A DNA stretch of 64,000 nt from Epinephelus fuscoguttatus (lineage: Eukaryota; Chordata; Actinopteri; Perciformes; Serranidae), in the NCBI RefSeq assembly GCF_011397635.1, contig NC_064773.1:24609949-24673948 (forward strand), read 5' to 3'. The first letter of the stretch is position 1. The number at the start of each line of letters is the position of its first letter. The position numbers and the translations under genes are program-made. The notes beneath the pieces were generated by a model. That model was given only the letters and a program-made list of their open reading frames with translations. It had not been told where the DNA came from and made no database searches. Below, in pieces: positions 1-25,887 of the stretch.

Positions 1-11
1 AATACTAATAC

Positions 12-43
<32 letters not shown>

Positions 44-143
44 GTTTAATAAAAGCTAGACTAAAATCTAGATAAAATAGATTAAAAAGACTGAATGAGA
101 ATAAAAAATGATGACAATAAAATACAATAGATTAAAAGCTATG

Positions 144-188
<45 letters not shown>

Positions 189-203
189 GTAGTAGTAGTA
201 GTA
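1..203. repeat. AT-rich trinucleotide microsatellites
   Basis: Runs of TAA/ATA units occur at about 1-33 and 143-187, the second passing into GTA units up to about 203. They lie in the intron upstream of the first visible strip2 exon. Ordinary simple repeats with no coding content. Confidence 0.9.
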
Positions 204-329
204 ATATAGTTACAAAGATAAAACAACGAACAAATAAAATCTATGAGAGAGATAAAAAAATATATAGTATAATAATAAAATAACAGAAAAAATTAAATAT
301 AATTAATTTTTCTTTTTAAATATTTTTTT

Positions 330-491
330 GGCCATTTTGCCTTTTAATGGACAGGACAGGTAAGCATGAAAGGGGGAGAGAGAGGGGGATGACATGCAGC
401 AAGGGGCCGCAGGCTGGATTTGAACCCGGGCCGCTGCGGCAACAGCCTTGTACATGGGGCGCCTGCTCTACCACTAAGCCACCGACGCCCC
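330..491 (-). mobile_element. tRNA-derived SINE
   Basis: Read on the minus strand, the segment starts with a tRNA-like head. It has an A-box-like GGCTTAGTGGTAGAGCAGG at about 461-480 and a B box GGTTCAAATCC at about 415-425, followed by a non-tRNA body rich in GA. A shortened relative lies at 35971-36098. The paired polymerase III boxes plus a second copy with the same non-tRNA tail point to a SINE and not a functional tRNA gene. The family name is not assigned. Confidence 0.7.
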
Positions 492-694
492 AAATATAAT
501 TAATTTTTCAACGTAAATACAATAAAGTAAGCAAGTAAAATAATGTAAATAATGTCTATAAACCATTCTTAATCAAAAGCCTGGCTGACTGTACTTTGAC
601 CCTGTCAGAGCCAATATGATGATCTAAATAGAAAGAGACTGGACAGATTTGAGTGGTGTAACAGTAAATAAAGTTGTGTGTTTTTTCATCGCAG

Positions 695-2910
695 TATATG
701 TGTGCTGGACTTTCCCCACTGTGTGGTCCATGAAATGCCTGAGCTCACTGCTGAGAGCCTGGTGAGTCAAAACACTGTCAGCGTGACACCTGATTGATCC
801 TCACTGGATGAAGGTCAAACTGTCTGTGTGTCATCATGACCTTTCGTGTGCGTGTACTGTGTGTGTGTGCTTTTTAGGAAGCAGGAGACAGCAACCAGTT
901 CTGTTGGAGAAACCTGTTTTCGTGTATTAATCTGCTGAGAATATTAAACAAGCTGACCAAGTGGAAACACTCCAGGACGATGGTGAGTAATTCTGCACTA
1001 CTGCAAGGTCTCATACTGTCGCCTTAGGGTGGGATTTTCCTCTGGCTCCACTGTGAAATGAGTCTGATAAACCATATTGTGTTTTTTTAAACAGGTGGGA
1101 CAAAAATCTGGCAATGTTGCATTTGTATTTAAGGAATCTAGCTCATAATACTAGCCTAAATATTTTGGTAAAGAGGACATATGAGTAGATGTACCATCTG
1201 AGTGTCCCTGTCAGCAGCTGAGTGCACACCCAGGGACCCAGAGGGACAATGGGTCCTTGGACATGCAAAGAGAAGATAAAAATAATTTGTTCCATTATGA
1301 GCTGGTGCAAATAATTCAGCATGGAACAGCCAGCCCATGCACATTTTAATTGGTATATTACGCAATGAAGGTCTTCATGGATGGACATTCTGTTTGCAGT
1401 TTGCCTCTGGTAGACCACAGCATGCTCAAACCTGCTCCTCTAGTCAATTCAATCCCTTTTTCAGATGCTTGTGGTGTTCAAGTCTGCGCCCATCCTAAAG
1501 AGAGCTCTAAAGGTGAAGCAGGCCATGATGCAGCTCTACGTCCTCAAGCTACTAAAGATCCAGACCAAGTACCTGGGCCGCCAGTGGAGAAAAAGCAACA
1601 TGAAGACCATGTCAGCCATCTACCAGAAGGTCCGCCACAGGCTCAATGACGACTGGGCCTATGGAAATGGTGCGTAGCAGTCTGCAGCATCACATTCATG
1701 AAGTGTTTGGACGGTTTGAGTTTAGCTGAGCTGGTAAAGAAGTGATTTAGCACTTTTAAGTGGTAATAGACACATTTTTTGCTTTAATTTATCATTATGA
1801 AGTAAATGTTGACTGTAATGGCTGTAGAATAATGACACCATCAGTGTTAACATTGGCTCCCTATAAGTCTCGCTTCCATTCTGCAATTCTGTCTGCCACT
1901 GGCTACCTGGGAAAATGACGACTCGATTAAAGGCACCAAGTGCGTCACATAACGTTAGCTACAGCAGCTTTATGAGTAGTTGACTCTTCTAGTAGTAAGT
2001 TAGCTAGTTAGCACACCATTTTCCCTCCATCTCTCCATGCTGCTAGGAGACTTTTGCTGGGATGAGGGCAGGTCTGGAGACAGCCGGCTAGCTAGTTAGC
2101 TCGCTAATTATGCCATCTTTAACACTACACTGCACTTCCACTGCTGGCATTGTGGAAGTAAAAAGAGCGTCACAATAGCATCGGCCTCTAGTGCAACATA
2201 TAACATGCACATCAGCAGCGCTTTATAAGAAATAACAATGGCACAACATAACACAATAACAATTATTTACCATCCCTGATATATGGCGGCTGATCTCGTC
2301 CTCTGCTCGTAGGATAAGGAGCTCCTGGACCTCATTGTTTTCCCAATTTGCAGACATTTTCAGCCAGTGTTCTGTTTTTTGGTGTTAGCTGCTAACTGTT
2401 ACAAGCTGCATTTTAAATCTCCCATGGTGGGATGCTGTTACATGTCATGAAATTCCTGCCTTGAAGAGGCAATGTAAATGGGGCTAAAGACGAATAACCA
2501 AGGGAGGAAGAAATAGCTAGTATGCTTCTACGAGAATAACAAAATAACACTACAGCAAAAAGAAAGAAACAAAATATGTTTATGTTATTCTGACAATTAA
2601 AAACAGGAAAGAAAGCTAGTTACTTTTTAAATCTTATATCATCTCAGTTACTACAGATGGCATGCTTTTCTTTCTTACAGCCCTAATTCATGATTTATAG
2701 TGTTAAGTGTATGACATTATGAAACAATTATGAAGTGCAGCTTCAATCATAATAATACAAAGAAAATATTCAGTCATTCTCCTGGCTCCACACCTCAGTT
2801 TGACCCCTCAGATCTTCATAAATGAAACAGTCATGGAGGTAATTAGTTCCCACAGTTCTCCTTTACCCTCACACAGAGCTGATTAATAGAACAGAGACTG
2901 CAGTATAAAG

Positions 2911-2963
<53 letters not shown>

Positions 2964-3631
2964 AGCTCTGTGAACATTTAACACAGGTTAATAAACTCTA
3001 ATTGGATAATAATAGTAGATGTGCACATGTGTGTTTACGCACCCATCTGTATGTACAGTATGTGCTGTGCGTGTGAAACACAATGCTCCTACAGCCACTG
3101 GCGCACAGCCTGGATTGTGTTGCCATGGCAACAGAATGGGGGACTTTTCAGGGTCACCGTCCCTCGCGGGAGAGCAAGTGATCCGTCATCATGAGTGTTG
3201 GAGAGAAAGATGGATGGAGGGAAAAACAGGGAGAGAATAAGGTAGAAAAATAATAAGAGAGGGAAATGGATCAATAATCAATACAGGCGCAGGTGCGTTG
3301 TGTCATCAGTAAGACAGAGGGGAACTGCTCAGTGGAGATGCAGGAGTGTAAACAGTCAAATATCTCTACTCTCATCCCAGATATCGACGCTCGGCCCTGG
3401 GACTTCCAGGCGGAGGAGTGCGCCCTGCGGGAGAGCATCGAGAAGTTCAACAGCCGTCGCTACGACAAGAACAAGAACGGAGACTTCACGCCCGTGGACA
3501 ACTGTCTCCAGAGCGTGCTGGGCCAGCGCGTAGAGCTTCCCGAGGACTTCCACTACAGCTACGAGATGTGGCTGGAGAGAGAGGTCTTCTCTCAGCCGAT
3601 CCAGTGGGAGGGGCTGCTGCAGAATCCGTGA
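695..3631 (+). CDS. strip2: Striatin-interacting protein 2 (STRIP2/FAM40B), C-terminal exons, partial
   Basis: Four coding exons are visible: 695-761, 878-982, 1465-1669 and 3381-3631 with a TGA stop. All junctions are GT-AG and keep phase. The translation matches the C-terminus of the STRIP/FAM40 family, a core scaffold of the STRIPAK phosphatase-kinase complex that controls cell shape and Hippo/MST signalling. Recognisable stretches include FPHCVVHEMPELTAESL, KSAPILKRALKVKQAMMQLY and the terminal PEDFHYSYEMWLEREVF. The 5' part of the gene lies outside the window. STRIP1 and STRIP2 are nearly identical here. STRIP2 is preferred because the final exon reads HYSYEMWLEREVFSQPI as I recall for STRIP2, and because smkr1, its human neighbour, is nearby. 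STRIP1 is the alternative. Confidence 0.88.
2912..2960. repeat. (CA)n microsatellite
   Basis: An uninterrupted CA repeat of about 49 bp in the last strip2 intron. Confidence 0.97.
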
Positions 3632-5500
3632 TGGAGGGAGGGGGTGGAGGGGTTGGACAGAGCAGGATGGGGGGGAAATGTGGCGGTGGAGAGGTCACAT
3701 ACGAGCCAGTCGGAGTTGTTTTAGGGTGTGTTCTTACTGCAAAAATGGAGCCCGAGGAGAGGAGGAGGAGGAGGGAATGGGGGTTATACTCCACATCAGT
3801 GATGGAGGGATGGGGGAGGGTGGAGAGGAAGAAACTGGAGATGGAGATGGAGATGGAGAAACCACCTCCCAGGCTATCCAGTAATGGGAGATGATGGAAG
3901 ATTGATAGTAAAATGGAGCAAATTAGACAAGTGAATGGAGCTTCCTGCTGTGAGCTCGGCACAAATAGATGCCACACACACACACTTAACATGTGCCTAT
4001 GACTACTGCGAACACACTCACACGGATGTGACAGGCAAGGACAGAGGTAGCTGTTAACATGAGACCGCTGTAGCAGGAGACTGTTTCGGCCAGTTATACT
4101 GCCCCAAAAAAAGATATCTTCACAACTTTGTCAATTTCTATGTACCCCTTTTTAAAATGTTGGTGCTTTTCTGACTCCTTAGTGATGTTTTCCTATTTAT
4201 TTGTATCGATGTGTGTGGGTAAACAGTTTCTGATGAATATTTTTTTTTAATTAAGATGTAAATTTACATGATTTCTAATCAGTTTGTGTTTTTTTATTTT
4301 AACACAAAGCCTACTGTAGGTACAGGGCTGTCGTTTGTGGGTGATGGATTTGAAAGTTTTTCTTATGTATTTTCTAGGGAAAAAAGGCCTTTTGGAAGCA
4401 AACCACAGGGTCATTTTGATAGTCCAAATGTAGAAATGGGAGCCGTCTCCACTAACGGCACAGTGATCCCACATGCTATGTCACAAAAAAAGAAATATAC
4501 CAGCTGTAAGTTTATGGGTTTGTTTGTAAATGTAAAAAGTGTATGTGTGCAGGAAGAAGAACATGAGTGAAAATGGGCAGATGTGTGGAGGATGGTTTTA
4601 AAATAGAAATCTAACCTTGTATAGAATCCTTGCTATCCTCTGTATCTTAAACTTTGGTAATTTCACATCCAGAAATCACAGAAATCTATAATCACTTATG
4701 TCATCCAGACTTTCTTCATGTTCACATATCAGATCTAAGCCTGTTGTGGTTCCACAGAAAAGCTGTATAACGGAGGTTGGGTGGTTATCCAGATGTACAT
4801 TTGCCAAAATAACCAGTTAGCTCTTTATTCTTAAGGTCTGCCGTCATTTACAACCTAATATACTTTTGGAAATCTATGGAAGCCCATTACTGCCGATCTG
4901 ATGAAAAAAAAAAAAGATTTTTTTTTTGTGTTGCAACATGCCGTGGCATTTCTGCGCTATAGGCGCCTAGCATTTTTGCTGGAGCACTTTGGACTCCGCC
5001 TCACATCATCTGTTTTTTCGTCATCTTTTTTCCATTGTCCAATTGGAGGATTTTAGAGGTGGGCCTTCTGTGGTGGTCAGGTTTACAGTTGGTAAACAAC
5101 TGAGAAGAAACTGGTGGTCATGGTTGCTGGATACCCAGAGCTATACGGCCTGATGATAGACAGCAGGTTGTCAAATGCCACCGTGTCATCCTAAAATATG
5201 CCTGGAAACGGCCATCATTGAGGCGAAGCTCCTGGACCAACTAGCGGGACTCCCCATGACCCACCCTCTTTTTTAAGGGTCTCATGTACCCACACAGATC
5301 TCTGTTTCCCTGTGCCCGACGAACTATTTGCGGACAGCCTCTCACCCTCAACCTATACCCTCAAGCTACAGCAAGTACCCTCTGCCTGTCTGTTTTGGGG
5401 TCTAGATAATAATTACTAGCAGCTTTTTTAAAAATGTTTACTTGTGGCATTCAATTAAAAAGGCAGTGCGGTGCACCTTGCGTTTTGCGACCTGCAACAC
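3632..5500. other. strip2 3' UTR and intergenic sequence
   Basis: This non-coding stretch follows the strip2 stop codon. The first part, with GGAG-rich simple sequence up to about 3900, is presumably 3' UTR. No canonical AATAAA was found close enough to fix its end. The part from about 5120 translates into a broken TACPELYGL-like reading that could be a decayed transposon segment, but this is too weak to call. No gene is supported here. Confidence 0.5.
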
Positions 5501-5509
5501 ACTTTCAGT

Positions 5510-5910
5510 GTGATTGGAGTCATTATAATGACATTTTTTTTTTTTTCAAAATATTTACATATTTCAAAATACTAACTTGTTATTTTGAAATACTAAGTCA
5601 TTTTGAGGAAGTTTCTCTTTATTTCGAGAGTAAGTCATCATTTCAATATACTACTTATACTATACATTTCAAGAAACTAAGTCATTATTTTGAGAAAGTT
5701 CGTCATTATTTTTTGAGAAAAGTCATTTCAAGAGAGGCTTTGAGATAGTCATTATTTTTGTAAAGTTTCTCATTATTTTGTGATTCTAAGACATTATTTT
5801 GAGATACAAAATCATTACTTTAAGAATGTTTGTCATTATTTTTGAGATACTGAGTCATCATTTGAACAAGTTTCTCATTATTTTTGTAATCACATTGGTG
5901 ATAATGGGCT
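5510..5910. repeat. Degenerate minisatellite in a MITE-like element
   Basis: Imperfect tandem copies of a roughly 20-bp unit of the type GTCATTATTTTGAGAAACT run through this segment. They end in GATAATGGGCTTCCATAAAC. A shorter relative at 7925-8030 also ends in GGGCTTCTATATAAAC. The shared end next to the same unit suggests a dispersed element that carries its own minisatellite. Confidence 0.6.
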
Positions 5911-7924
5911 TCCATAAACACACTTAAAATTGTTGTATCGCTTGTCAAGGTTAGCTTCAAGTGTGGAATGGGCTCATTGTTGCCCCTTGTGGCCGTTGGG
6001 GGAAACAGACACTTCTCTGAGCTTTTTAATGGAACCATCCTGAGCTGAACCTCAGCAATGTTCATAATAATTACCAAATCTGACTCCCTGCGTCAATCCG
6101 CTGACTCCCCCTCTCTATCTGCCCGTCCAGCAGCACAATATGTAAACCACTGAGCTCCTCGGTGGTGGCCTTGGTGAGCACTTCACCACCCTTGCTTGGA
6201 AGAACACAGTTGTCACAAAAATGGTGCTGTTTTTCTTATTTGTCTTCACTGTACTTTATAGCTCCTTCACATCCAACTACCTAAGCGGGTCTCCAGAGTC
6301 AAGAGCCCTGGAGTGAAGCACACAAACAAGCACAGCAAACAAAACGCATGGTCACCTTGTTACATATCACTCTCGCTTAAAGGGTCATTTATTAGCTCTG
6401 TATAGAACAGTAATTCTGACACTAAGTCTTGTGATTCTCTGTGGAAATGTGCATGGCCACTGTTTTGTTTTGAGTCACATTTATATTTGGTATCTGGAAT
6501 GGCTTTTTCTTTGTCTAATGTTTCCAGCACAAATAGAAGTGGAGTTTTTTTCTTCTTCAGGAAGGTGAACTCTTTAAAAATACTATTGTATATTTTATAG
6601 ATTCTCAGGTTTATGGAGATTATATATTGCAGAAGTTTTAAAGCTTCCTCGCCATCATCTAGCTCAGTACCTGTAGTGATGAAGACACATTTATCATCAC
6701 CTCCTCATATGAAAATAACACCAGAAGCACCAAACATTTACTGCATAGGCTGCACATTGTCACCAAACACAATAACCCATCGTAAGTTTGTATTTATGTC
6801 ATCGACATTTCAAGTTCAGATGTATTTTTTTTTTGTATCTTGTGCCAAATTTGAGTGCCATTTTCTTTTCTATTTCATTGTTGTTGCCTCATTCAAGTCA
6901 CCACTGAAGGTTTGCAATACAGAAATGTTATTTTCTACCTGAAAACTGTACAATCATAGAAAACTAGCTGTTTCTTGTATCTGGTACAGTATTTTACCAG
7001 AAGTGTTTAGCATTATATGGGTCTTATTACAGTATAAACGTGTTTTTGTTACACACATTTCCATATCTGTATAGTCTAGATAAATACTCAATACTGAATT
7101 TGTTCAGGGGTATGTGCAATGACAGATCCATAGAGGCATTATTCAATAGAAGTACAATATCAGAGTTATTAAACAATGTTGAACAGTCATGACTGTCTGT
7201 GAAGTAATTGCTCGTTAGCTGCGGGAATCGTGCGGGGTGCCGCAGGGTGCAGGGCTGGTTCACACACAAAGCTGTGCACACACACATCAACACTGAAGGT
7301 CAAACTGACCACACACTCACATCACATCACATATTTCCCCAGGCCAATGTTCCAACAGTCCGGGTACAGCTGTTGTGGATGGGGACGTGGGCATATGCCC
7401 CTTTGTGATTGGCTGGTGGTGTAATGATGTAAAACTGCCCTTCACCCTGATGGAGCTGAGCTGTAGTAAAAGCAGGGAGAAGTGGAAATAGGTGGGGGGT
7501 GGTTCTGGGTTTTGTCCATTTGAGTGGTGCTTATTTTTCAAAGTCTAACAGTAACAAAAAGTGCACGGTGAAATAAGTGCAGCAAACTCGCCCACAAGTA
7601 TTCCTGGATTTATTTTAGTTCAAAGTGTAGCGTGTAATACACTCTTCCTGTCGCAGCCACAAGAAGCAGAGTGACAGAGGGCCAGAAAAAATAATCCCAG
7701 TGTGGCATTTTCTGAGTGAAATGAAACCTACACAAAGAAAGCTGTGTTGGAGCACAGCAACCAGTAAAACAGGAGATACTGCTGAGAGAGTGAAAGCAGG
7801 CAAGAGACGTGACTCATGGATATTTAACCACCAATACACAGAAGTACATGGGTGTGTGTATCTTTGGGTGTCGGCAAAAACACAGGTCCATCTGCTAGCA
7901 TTTATCACATTCACAAAGACTACA
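5911..7924. other. Intergenic sequence, no feature recognised
   Basis: Both strands were read for splice-bounded coding segments and none was convincing. Open frames here are short, low in complexity and show no family resemblance. Confidence 0.5.
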
Positions 7925-8030
7925 CATAATCATAATTTCGAGATTATTAGTCATTATTTCGAGCATTATTTTGTTTCTTATTATAATGACTCATAAGCTC
8001 CTTTTTCATGGGCTTCTATATAAACACTGA
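7925..8030. repeat. Short copy of the GTCATTATTT minisatellite element
   Basis: It contains units such as AGTCATTATTTCGAG followed by a GGGCTTCTATATAAACAC end, matching the element at 5510-5910. It lies just downstream of the morn2 stop codon. Confidence 0.5.
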
Positions 8031-8213
8031 TAGTTGTGCAGGTTGTCAAAGTATGTCAAAGCTACTTCCCTGAGTGTCCTCATAGAAGCATCCAGGGCTA
8101 TGAAAGTACGTACGTTTTTAGATGGTAAATCTTTTTTAATAGAGTTAAATTTGAATGCAAAATTTATCATACAGTGTTTTATACACAGGGAGACACAATA
8201 ATGCTTGTTTTGC

Positions 8214-11390
<3,177 letters not shown>

Positions 11391-12654
11391 CCGCGACAGC
11401 TTCACCCAGCTGGCAGATGGTTGTCAGAACCGACAGGAAACGCTGTGAACCGGCCAGATAGGAATGTGGGAAGCCAGGAACTCTTTTACAAAGTTGTGAA
11501 AATGACCTGAGAAGACTCCGAGCTATATTTGTTCAGTACATAATCCTAAAATAAACAGTCTGGGCTACTCTAAAATAAGCTGTCAGCTCTGTGTGGTGCA
11601 GGCGGCACGACGCAAACTGCAGTTGCCATGGTTACAAGATTTAGTACAGACCTAACGTTAGCTTCTAAAAAGTGTTTTGTTTTTTTAAAATACAGTTACA
11701 GTAGTTTAATCATGTATATATATCTCCTTTAACAGCCTACAGACATTTTCTAAATAATACTTTTACATTAAGTAACTTAAAACGTTACCGGACACCGGAA
11801 ATGAACTTTGAACTCTGAGTTTCGGCCAATGGAGGAGATGCAGGCTACCGGTGGTTGGAACAGCTGGCTATGGTTTGTCAATACTTGTTTTGAAAGTTTA
11901 GTTTTTTAAGTACTTTTGTACTTTATCGTTTCTGGTATACTTTCATATGTAGTCAAGGCATTCTTAATCATTTAAACCTCTAGAGTTGACACGTGAGAAA
12001 GCTTCTCTCCGCTAGCGTTAGCTTGTTATATCAGAAGTGCTAGCGGTTAGCTTGTTAGCTAGCCGAAGCTTTATACACTTTACTGACTGACTTGCCACAC
12101 TACAAGACGCCACTTTATCGATACCAGTTATACCCTGTTTCTTTGTAACTTGCTAATAAAATACATTGTCAGACAGTGAGGCGCGGAGTTCAGTTAAATT
12201 GTCATCGCCCTGGTTGGGTTGTTAAGTCTGTACGCACTGATTGCATAATTGTAGCCACCAGCGCAGTGTGTGTCAGCCACCATCTCATTGCTCGCACTTG
12301 AACTGAAGTGCCACAATGAGCCACCCCACAGCTATGTGCGACTCTGTGCGCTGCAGTGGATGTACAGTTGCTGTCTGCGCTGCCCGGGTCCGCAACTAGA
12401 AGCTCTCTCTGGTGTATCCAGGATTACTACTCGCAGGGCTGTGAGGATTTATTCAAACTACTATATGTGTTTTGCGTCTCTCTTCACAGATTGTTTGCTG
12501 CTATGAAAGGACATTAATTGAATGTGAGTATACTGTGGGATCATAGCTGTGTATTTTAGGCAGACCATGATGTGTTGGTGGTGATACTCTGAAGCTAGAC
12601 TGCTTTAAATATATTCCCTGTGATGAAACTGTTTATGTGTGTTTTAACAGAGAA
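11391..12654. promoter_or_regulatory. Divergent morn2/dhx57 promoter region and 5' UTRs
   Basis: This 1.26-kb interval separates the two divergent start codons. It includes an ETS-like CCGGAA (11795-11800) and a CCAAT box in GGCCAATGG (11826-11830). The dhx57 first coding exon is preceded by an acceptor (TTTTAACAG, 12642-12650), so dhx57 has at least one upstream non-coding exon in this interval. No TATA box was recognised. The exact transcription starts cannot be fixed from sequence alone. Confidence 0.55.
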
Positions 12655-22723
<10,069 letters not shown>

Positions 22724-23600
22724 CTCTGCTACTTGGCACCTCCTTTCAACCTTTATTGTCACCATCAAGTGCTTACATGCATGACGCTCTGCAGTTCAAA
22801 TGTCTGCATCACTGCCACTAAGTGATTTTGATAGCATTTATTAGGAAGAAATCAGGGTTAACAACCTTGAAACTGGGTAAGATTTGTATTATATCTCTCA
22901 GAGACAGATCAGCAGGGCACATACTGAGGTTGAAGTGAGGTTGAAGTGCTGCTGCCACCTGACACTTTATCATAACTATCAGTTTACATGGAAACAAAAG
23001 TGTTATTGTGTTGCTGCACTGGAGGCTCTTTCAAAGCAAATTCTGCCTTCAAAGGGGAAAAAAAAGCTCTATGCAGGTGATCCACAAACCTCCGTCATTT
23101 TTAAAGCTGGAATAAAAAGCACTTCTCGCTATTTTTACAAGTCTTATTTTGACAATTATGAAATGCAACCATAGAAAGGTCTTGTCTTGATGCCACACTA
23201 CTGTATGAGCAGTAAACTGGCACACGGTTGATTGTTGAATTTGATGTCAGATATAATTTGTATACAGTGCATTTTTATTTTGGGTTGTGTGTCTCGCTCA
23301 CAACTGAGAAGTGTCTTGGGTCCATATTGGATTTCCTACGCTCACAGTGACTTGTTATGGTTGTGTATATTTATTTGTCTTGCATGACTGAGAGATCCAA
23401 GAGCTTCTGCATGGTATTCGGCTGTTTTACACTCACTGAATGTATTTAAATGCAAGTGATGTCAAAACTACACTTTCACAATGTGAATGCAAGGGCTTTT
23501 TAAATCAGGAGTATTTGGTGAGAATTGCCAAAGAATTTAAAAGCTTTTTGTCTTAACAAGCGATGAATTCCACTGCACTAAAAATAAACTAAGTCAGAGA
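22724..23600 (+). other. dhx57: dhx57 3' UTR
   Basis: This non-coding sequence directly follows the TAG stop. AATAAA signals occur at 23111-23116 and 23583-23588. The second lies close to where the smkr1 upstream open frame begins, so the two genes may almost abut. Confidence 0.6.
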
Positions 23601-23631
23601 GAGCTGTTTGTCAGCTTTTATTTTATTTACA

Positions 23632-23853
23632 GCAGACTTGCTTTTGCACCTTTGCGCTCATCTCATGTTGTATTTGAAGCCCAGCTGCGTCTTGGATGCA
23701 ACAAAAGAATTTACAGGCTTGGAGAGGCCAGCCCCTTCATTCATGAACGAGTCTGAACTGTTTCTACGACAACAGGACATAAACAGATGGGGTATCACTG
23801 TCCCAGCTGAAGCCATTCAGTTGCCACTTACGACAGTGCCAAGTCCAGAACTG
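23632..23853 (+). CDS. Candidate upstream coding exon of smkr1 (extended isoform)
   Basis: An open segment runs from an acceptor-like TTTATTTACAG to a GTAAGA donor at 23854. It contains in-frame ATGs at 23665 and further on (SFMNESELFLRQQDINRWG). It joins in phase 0 to an acceptor before 24697, from which the frame stays open into the conserved smkr1 sequence. No family resemblance is recognised for the added residues. It could be a real alternative N-terminus, or 5' UTR that happens to be open. See the linked finding. Confidence 0.4.
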
Positions 23854-24050
23854 GTAAGATATACTTCTATATTTTTAATTTGTGTGATTGTGTTTTGAGA
23901 AAGCACTTTGTGTATTACGTAGACATTAAATTATCTTGTTTATCTGACAAATACTGTTCTACTGTTAATTATAGCATTCTGTGTATGCATCTCATTTTAC
24001 AGATGGGCAAATAATCTCTCATATTGGAAGTGACCTTGACATCTTTGACC

Positions 24051-25110
24051 ATGGTAAAGTATACGTAACATTAAAGCTACAGTAGGTGACTTTTATTTTA
24101 ACAAAAGAAGCACTTTTTGCCATATTTGCTGAAACTGTCACTGTATTCTTACAGTTGTACATTAGATCAGTGTGTGATGCCAATCCAGGTGTGCGGTGGG
24201 ATTTTGTAATAACCACACATTGTTACTGCAATATTCAACTCTGCCTATACAAGAAGTTAAGAGAATTTTTAATTTACTGTATTAGTATGTTGTGTGTACC
24301 CATCTCCTAATGGAGGCAAACTCTTGCAAAAAATGTAATTTAATTTAGTGTAAAAAAATCTTCAGACATCTGTGAAAAAAATCTGTCTGCCTCCTCATAG
24401 TGCTCCTAATGGCATTTGCAAAGAATCCACCATGCCTGAAAGAAAACAACCAATCAGACTTGACGAGTCTCTAACACACAGCAAAGACAAGTAAACATGA
24501 CGGTCTTCTGTAAAAGTGAAAGCATTTCGTCATTAGTCTTTTTTGTTTACTTGTATTTGCTGTTGTGCACAAGCAGTGATTGACACTGTTAGGGACTCCT
24601 TGGTTCTGATTGGTTGTTTCTGTTCATGTGTGGTAATACCATTAGAAGCAATACTAGATTTTTCCATAGATTATCTGTCTCCCATACTACTGTCAGGAAG
24701 AAGTGAGTTTAAGCAAATATGAAAAAAGTGTGTTTTTTATAAAAGTTAACAACTGTAGCGTTGATAGACCATCACAATTATCTGGTCCAATCAATTTTGT
24801 CAAAGTAGAAGAACCTAAATGGTCTAAACCCCTTGTGTTTTCTTCAAAGCCCACCAAAATCAAGAAATCAAGGTCCCAGAGTTCTCGGCCCGCCAAGAAG
24901 ACTGGGAGTCCAAAAACACCCAAAAAGAAGTCCTCTAGTGCCAAATCCACCAAGACAGAGGTGGACATCCTCAGCCCAGCAGCCATGGAGAATGTCTACT
25001 ACATTTCCCACAATGCAGTGGACTGTCTGGAGTTCAGAGGCTTTGGGTGGCCACATTCAAACAAGAAGAAGAAAAAGAAGAAGGGGACAAAACGGAAGAA
25101 GAAAAAGTAA
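24051..25110 (+). CDS. smkr1: Small lysine-rich protein 1
   Basis: The conserved core [20 protein letters not shown] followed by [12 protein letters not shown] and a lysine tail matches vertebrate SMKR1, a small protein of unknown function. The last coding exon ends with TAA at 25110. There is no in-frame ATG between 24697 and the core, so translation must start in an upstream exon. The most economical model is ATG at 24051-24053 (context GACCATGG), immediately followed by a GTAAAG donor. Spliced to the acceptor TTTTCTTCAAAG before 24850, this gives M-PTKIKKSR..., about 87 residues and close to the MPAK start I recall for mammalian SMKR1. An alternative joins the open segment at 23632-23853 to 24697. 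The core is certain and the start is inferred. Confidence 0.8.
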
Positions 25111-25887
25111 ATTATACAATTTATTTTTGCCAAACCAAAGTGAATTTTTTCTTTTTTTCTGGTAATGAGTTACATTTAAATGTTTTGCAAATGGCGCCAT
25201 CTTATGGACACAATTGAGATTACACAACCTAAATATATCAAGTTTTGACTGCTGGAGTGCAATGCAGCAAATATGGGTCTCTATCTTTGTGTTTCTTCCC
25301 ACAAATTCATACAGGAGCTCAAAACTGTAAAGCTTAACTTCATTCATGAGGCACAGACTTTCAAAATCATGAACAGCAATTTTATTGTAAACTGAATGAT
25401 TCAGAGGTGTTTGCACTAATGTCAAAAAATTTGGCAGTTATTGATACATTTGAATGTTGTGAAGGAAACTTCAAACTTTCTGCAATAAAACAAAAGAGCA
25501 ACTATATTCACTTCAAAGAACATAATATGCACCTAATATGGAGATAATGAATATAAAGTGTAAGTTAAAACACCACAGTGCATCCTTGTAAAGGCCAGCC
25601 AACAGTGCCATGATACTGGACTTAAAGTGATCCCACCACTCAGTTATAATATTCTTTAAATCCAGTCTTTGCACAATTTCTCTTATAAAAATAGGCTACA
25701 CTGAGAACATGCCTATAAAACTAAGGGAGGAAACAAATACTGCTCCAGGCACTGTCAATATTTTCATTTATATTTTACATTTTCAATCCTTTTCTCAAAT
25801 GTACACTCATTGTACCATAACCCTGTAAAATAAATAGTTTGTCTCCAGAGTGCATCTCTTCTTGTTCACGACATGGTCCCACTTGGC
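25111..25887. other. Convergent 3' UTRs of smkr1 and stmp1
   Basis: This is the 777-bp non-coding interval between the smkr1 stop (plus) and the stmp1 stop (minus). A plus-strand AATAAA lies at 25484-25489 and is a good candidate for smkr1 polyadenylation. No clear stmp1 signal was found close to its stop. Confidence 0.5.

Noticed and set aside
415-481. tRNA gene on the minus strand (A and B boxes present)
   Set aside because: No consistent cloverleaf is formed, the element continues into a GA-rich body, and a second damaged copy with the same body exists. It is a SINE.
3486-3992. 168-codon minus-strand open frame
   Set aside because: It is the antisense of the last strip2 exon and of GGAG-rich 3' UTR sequence. 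Its composition is low-complexity Ser/Pro with no domain.
5120-5400. Possible MADF/Myb-like transposon-derived reading (YPELYGL)
   Set aside because: Only one short word resembles such domains and the frame breaks soon after. The evidence is too weak for a feature.
25057-25425. 122-codon minus-strand open frame
   Set aside because: It is antisense to the lysine-codon-rich end of smkr1 and its 3' UTR, with no domain or conserved pattern.
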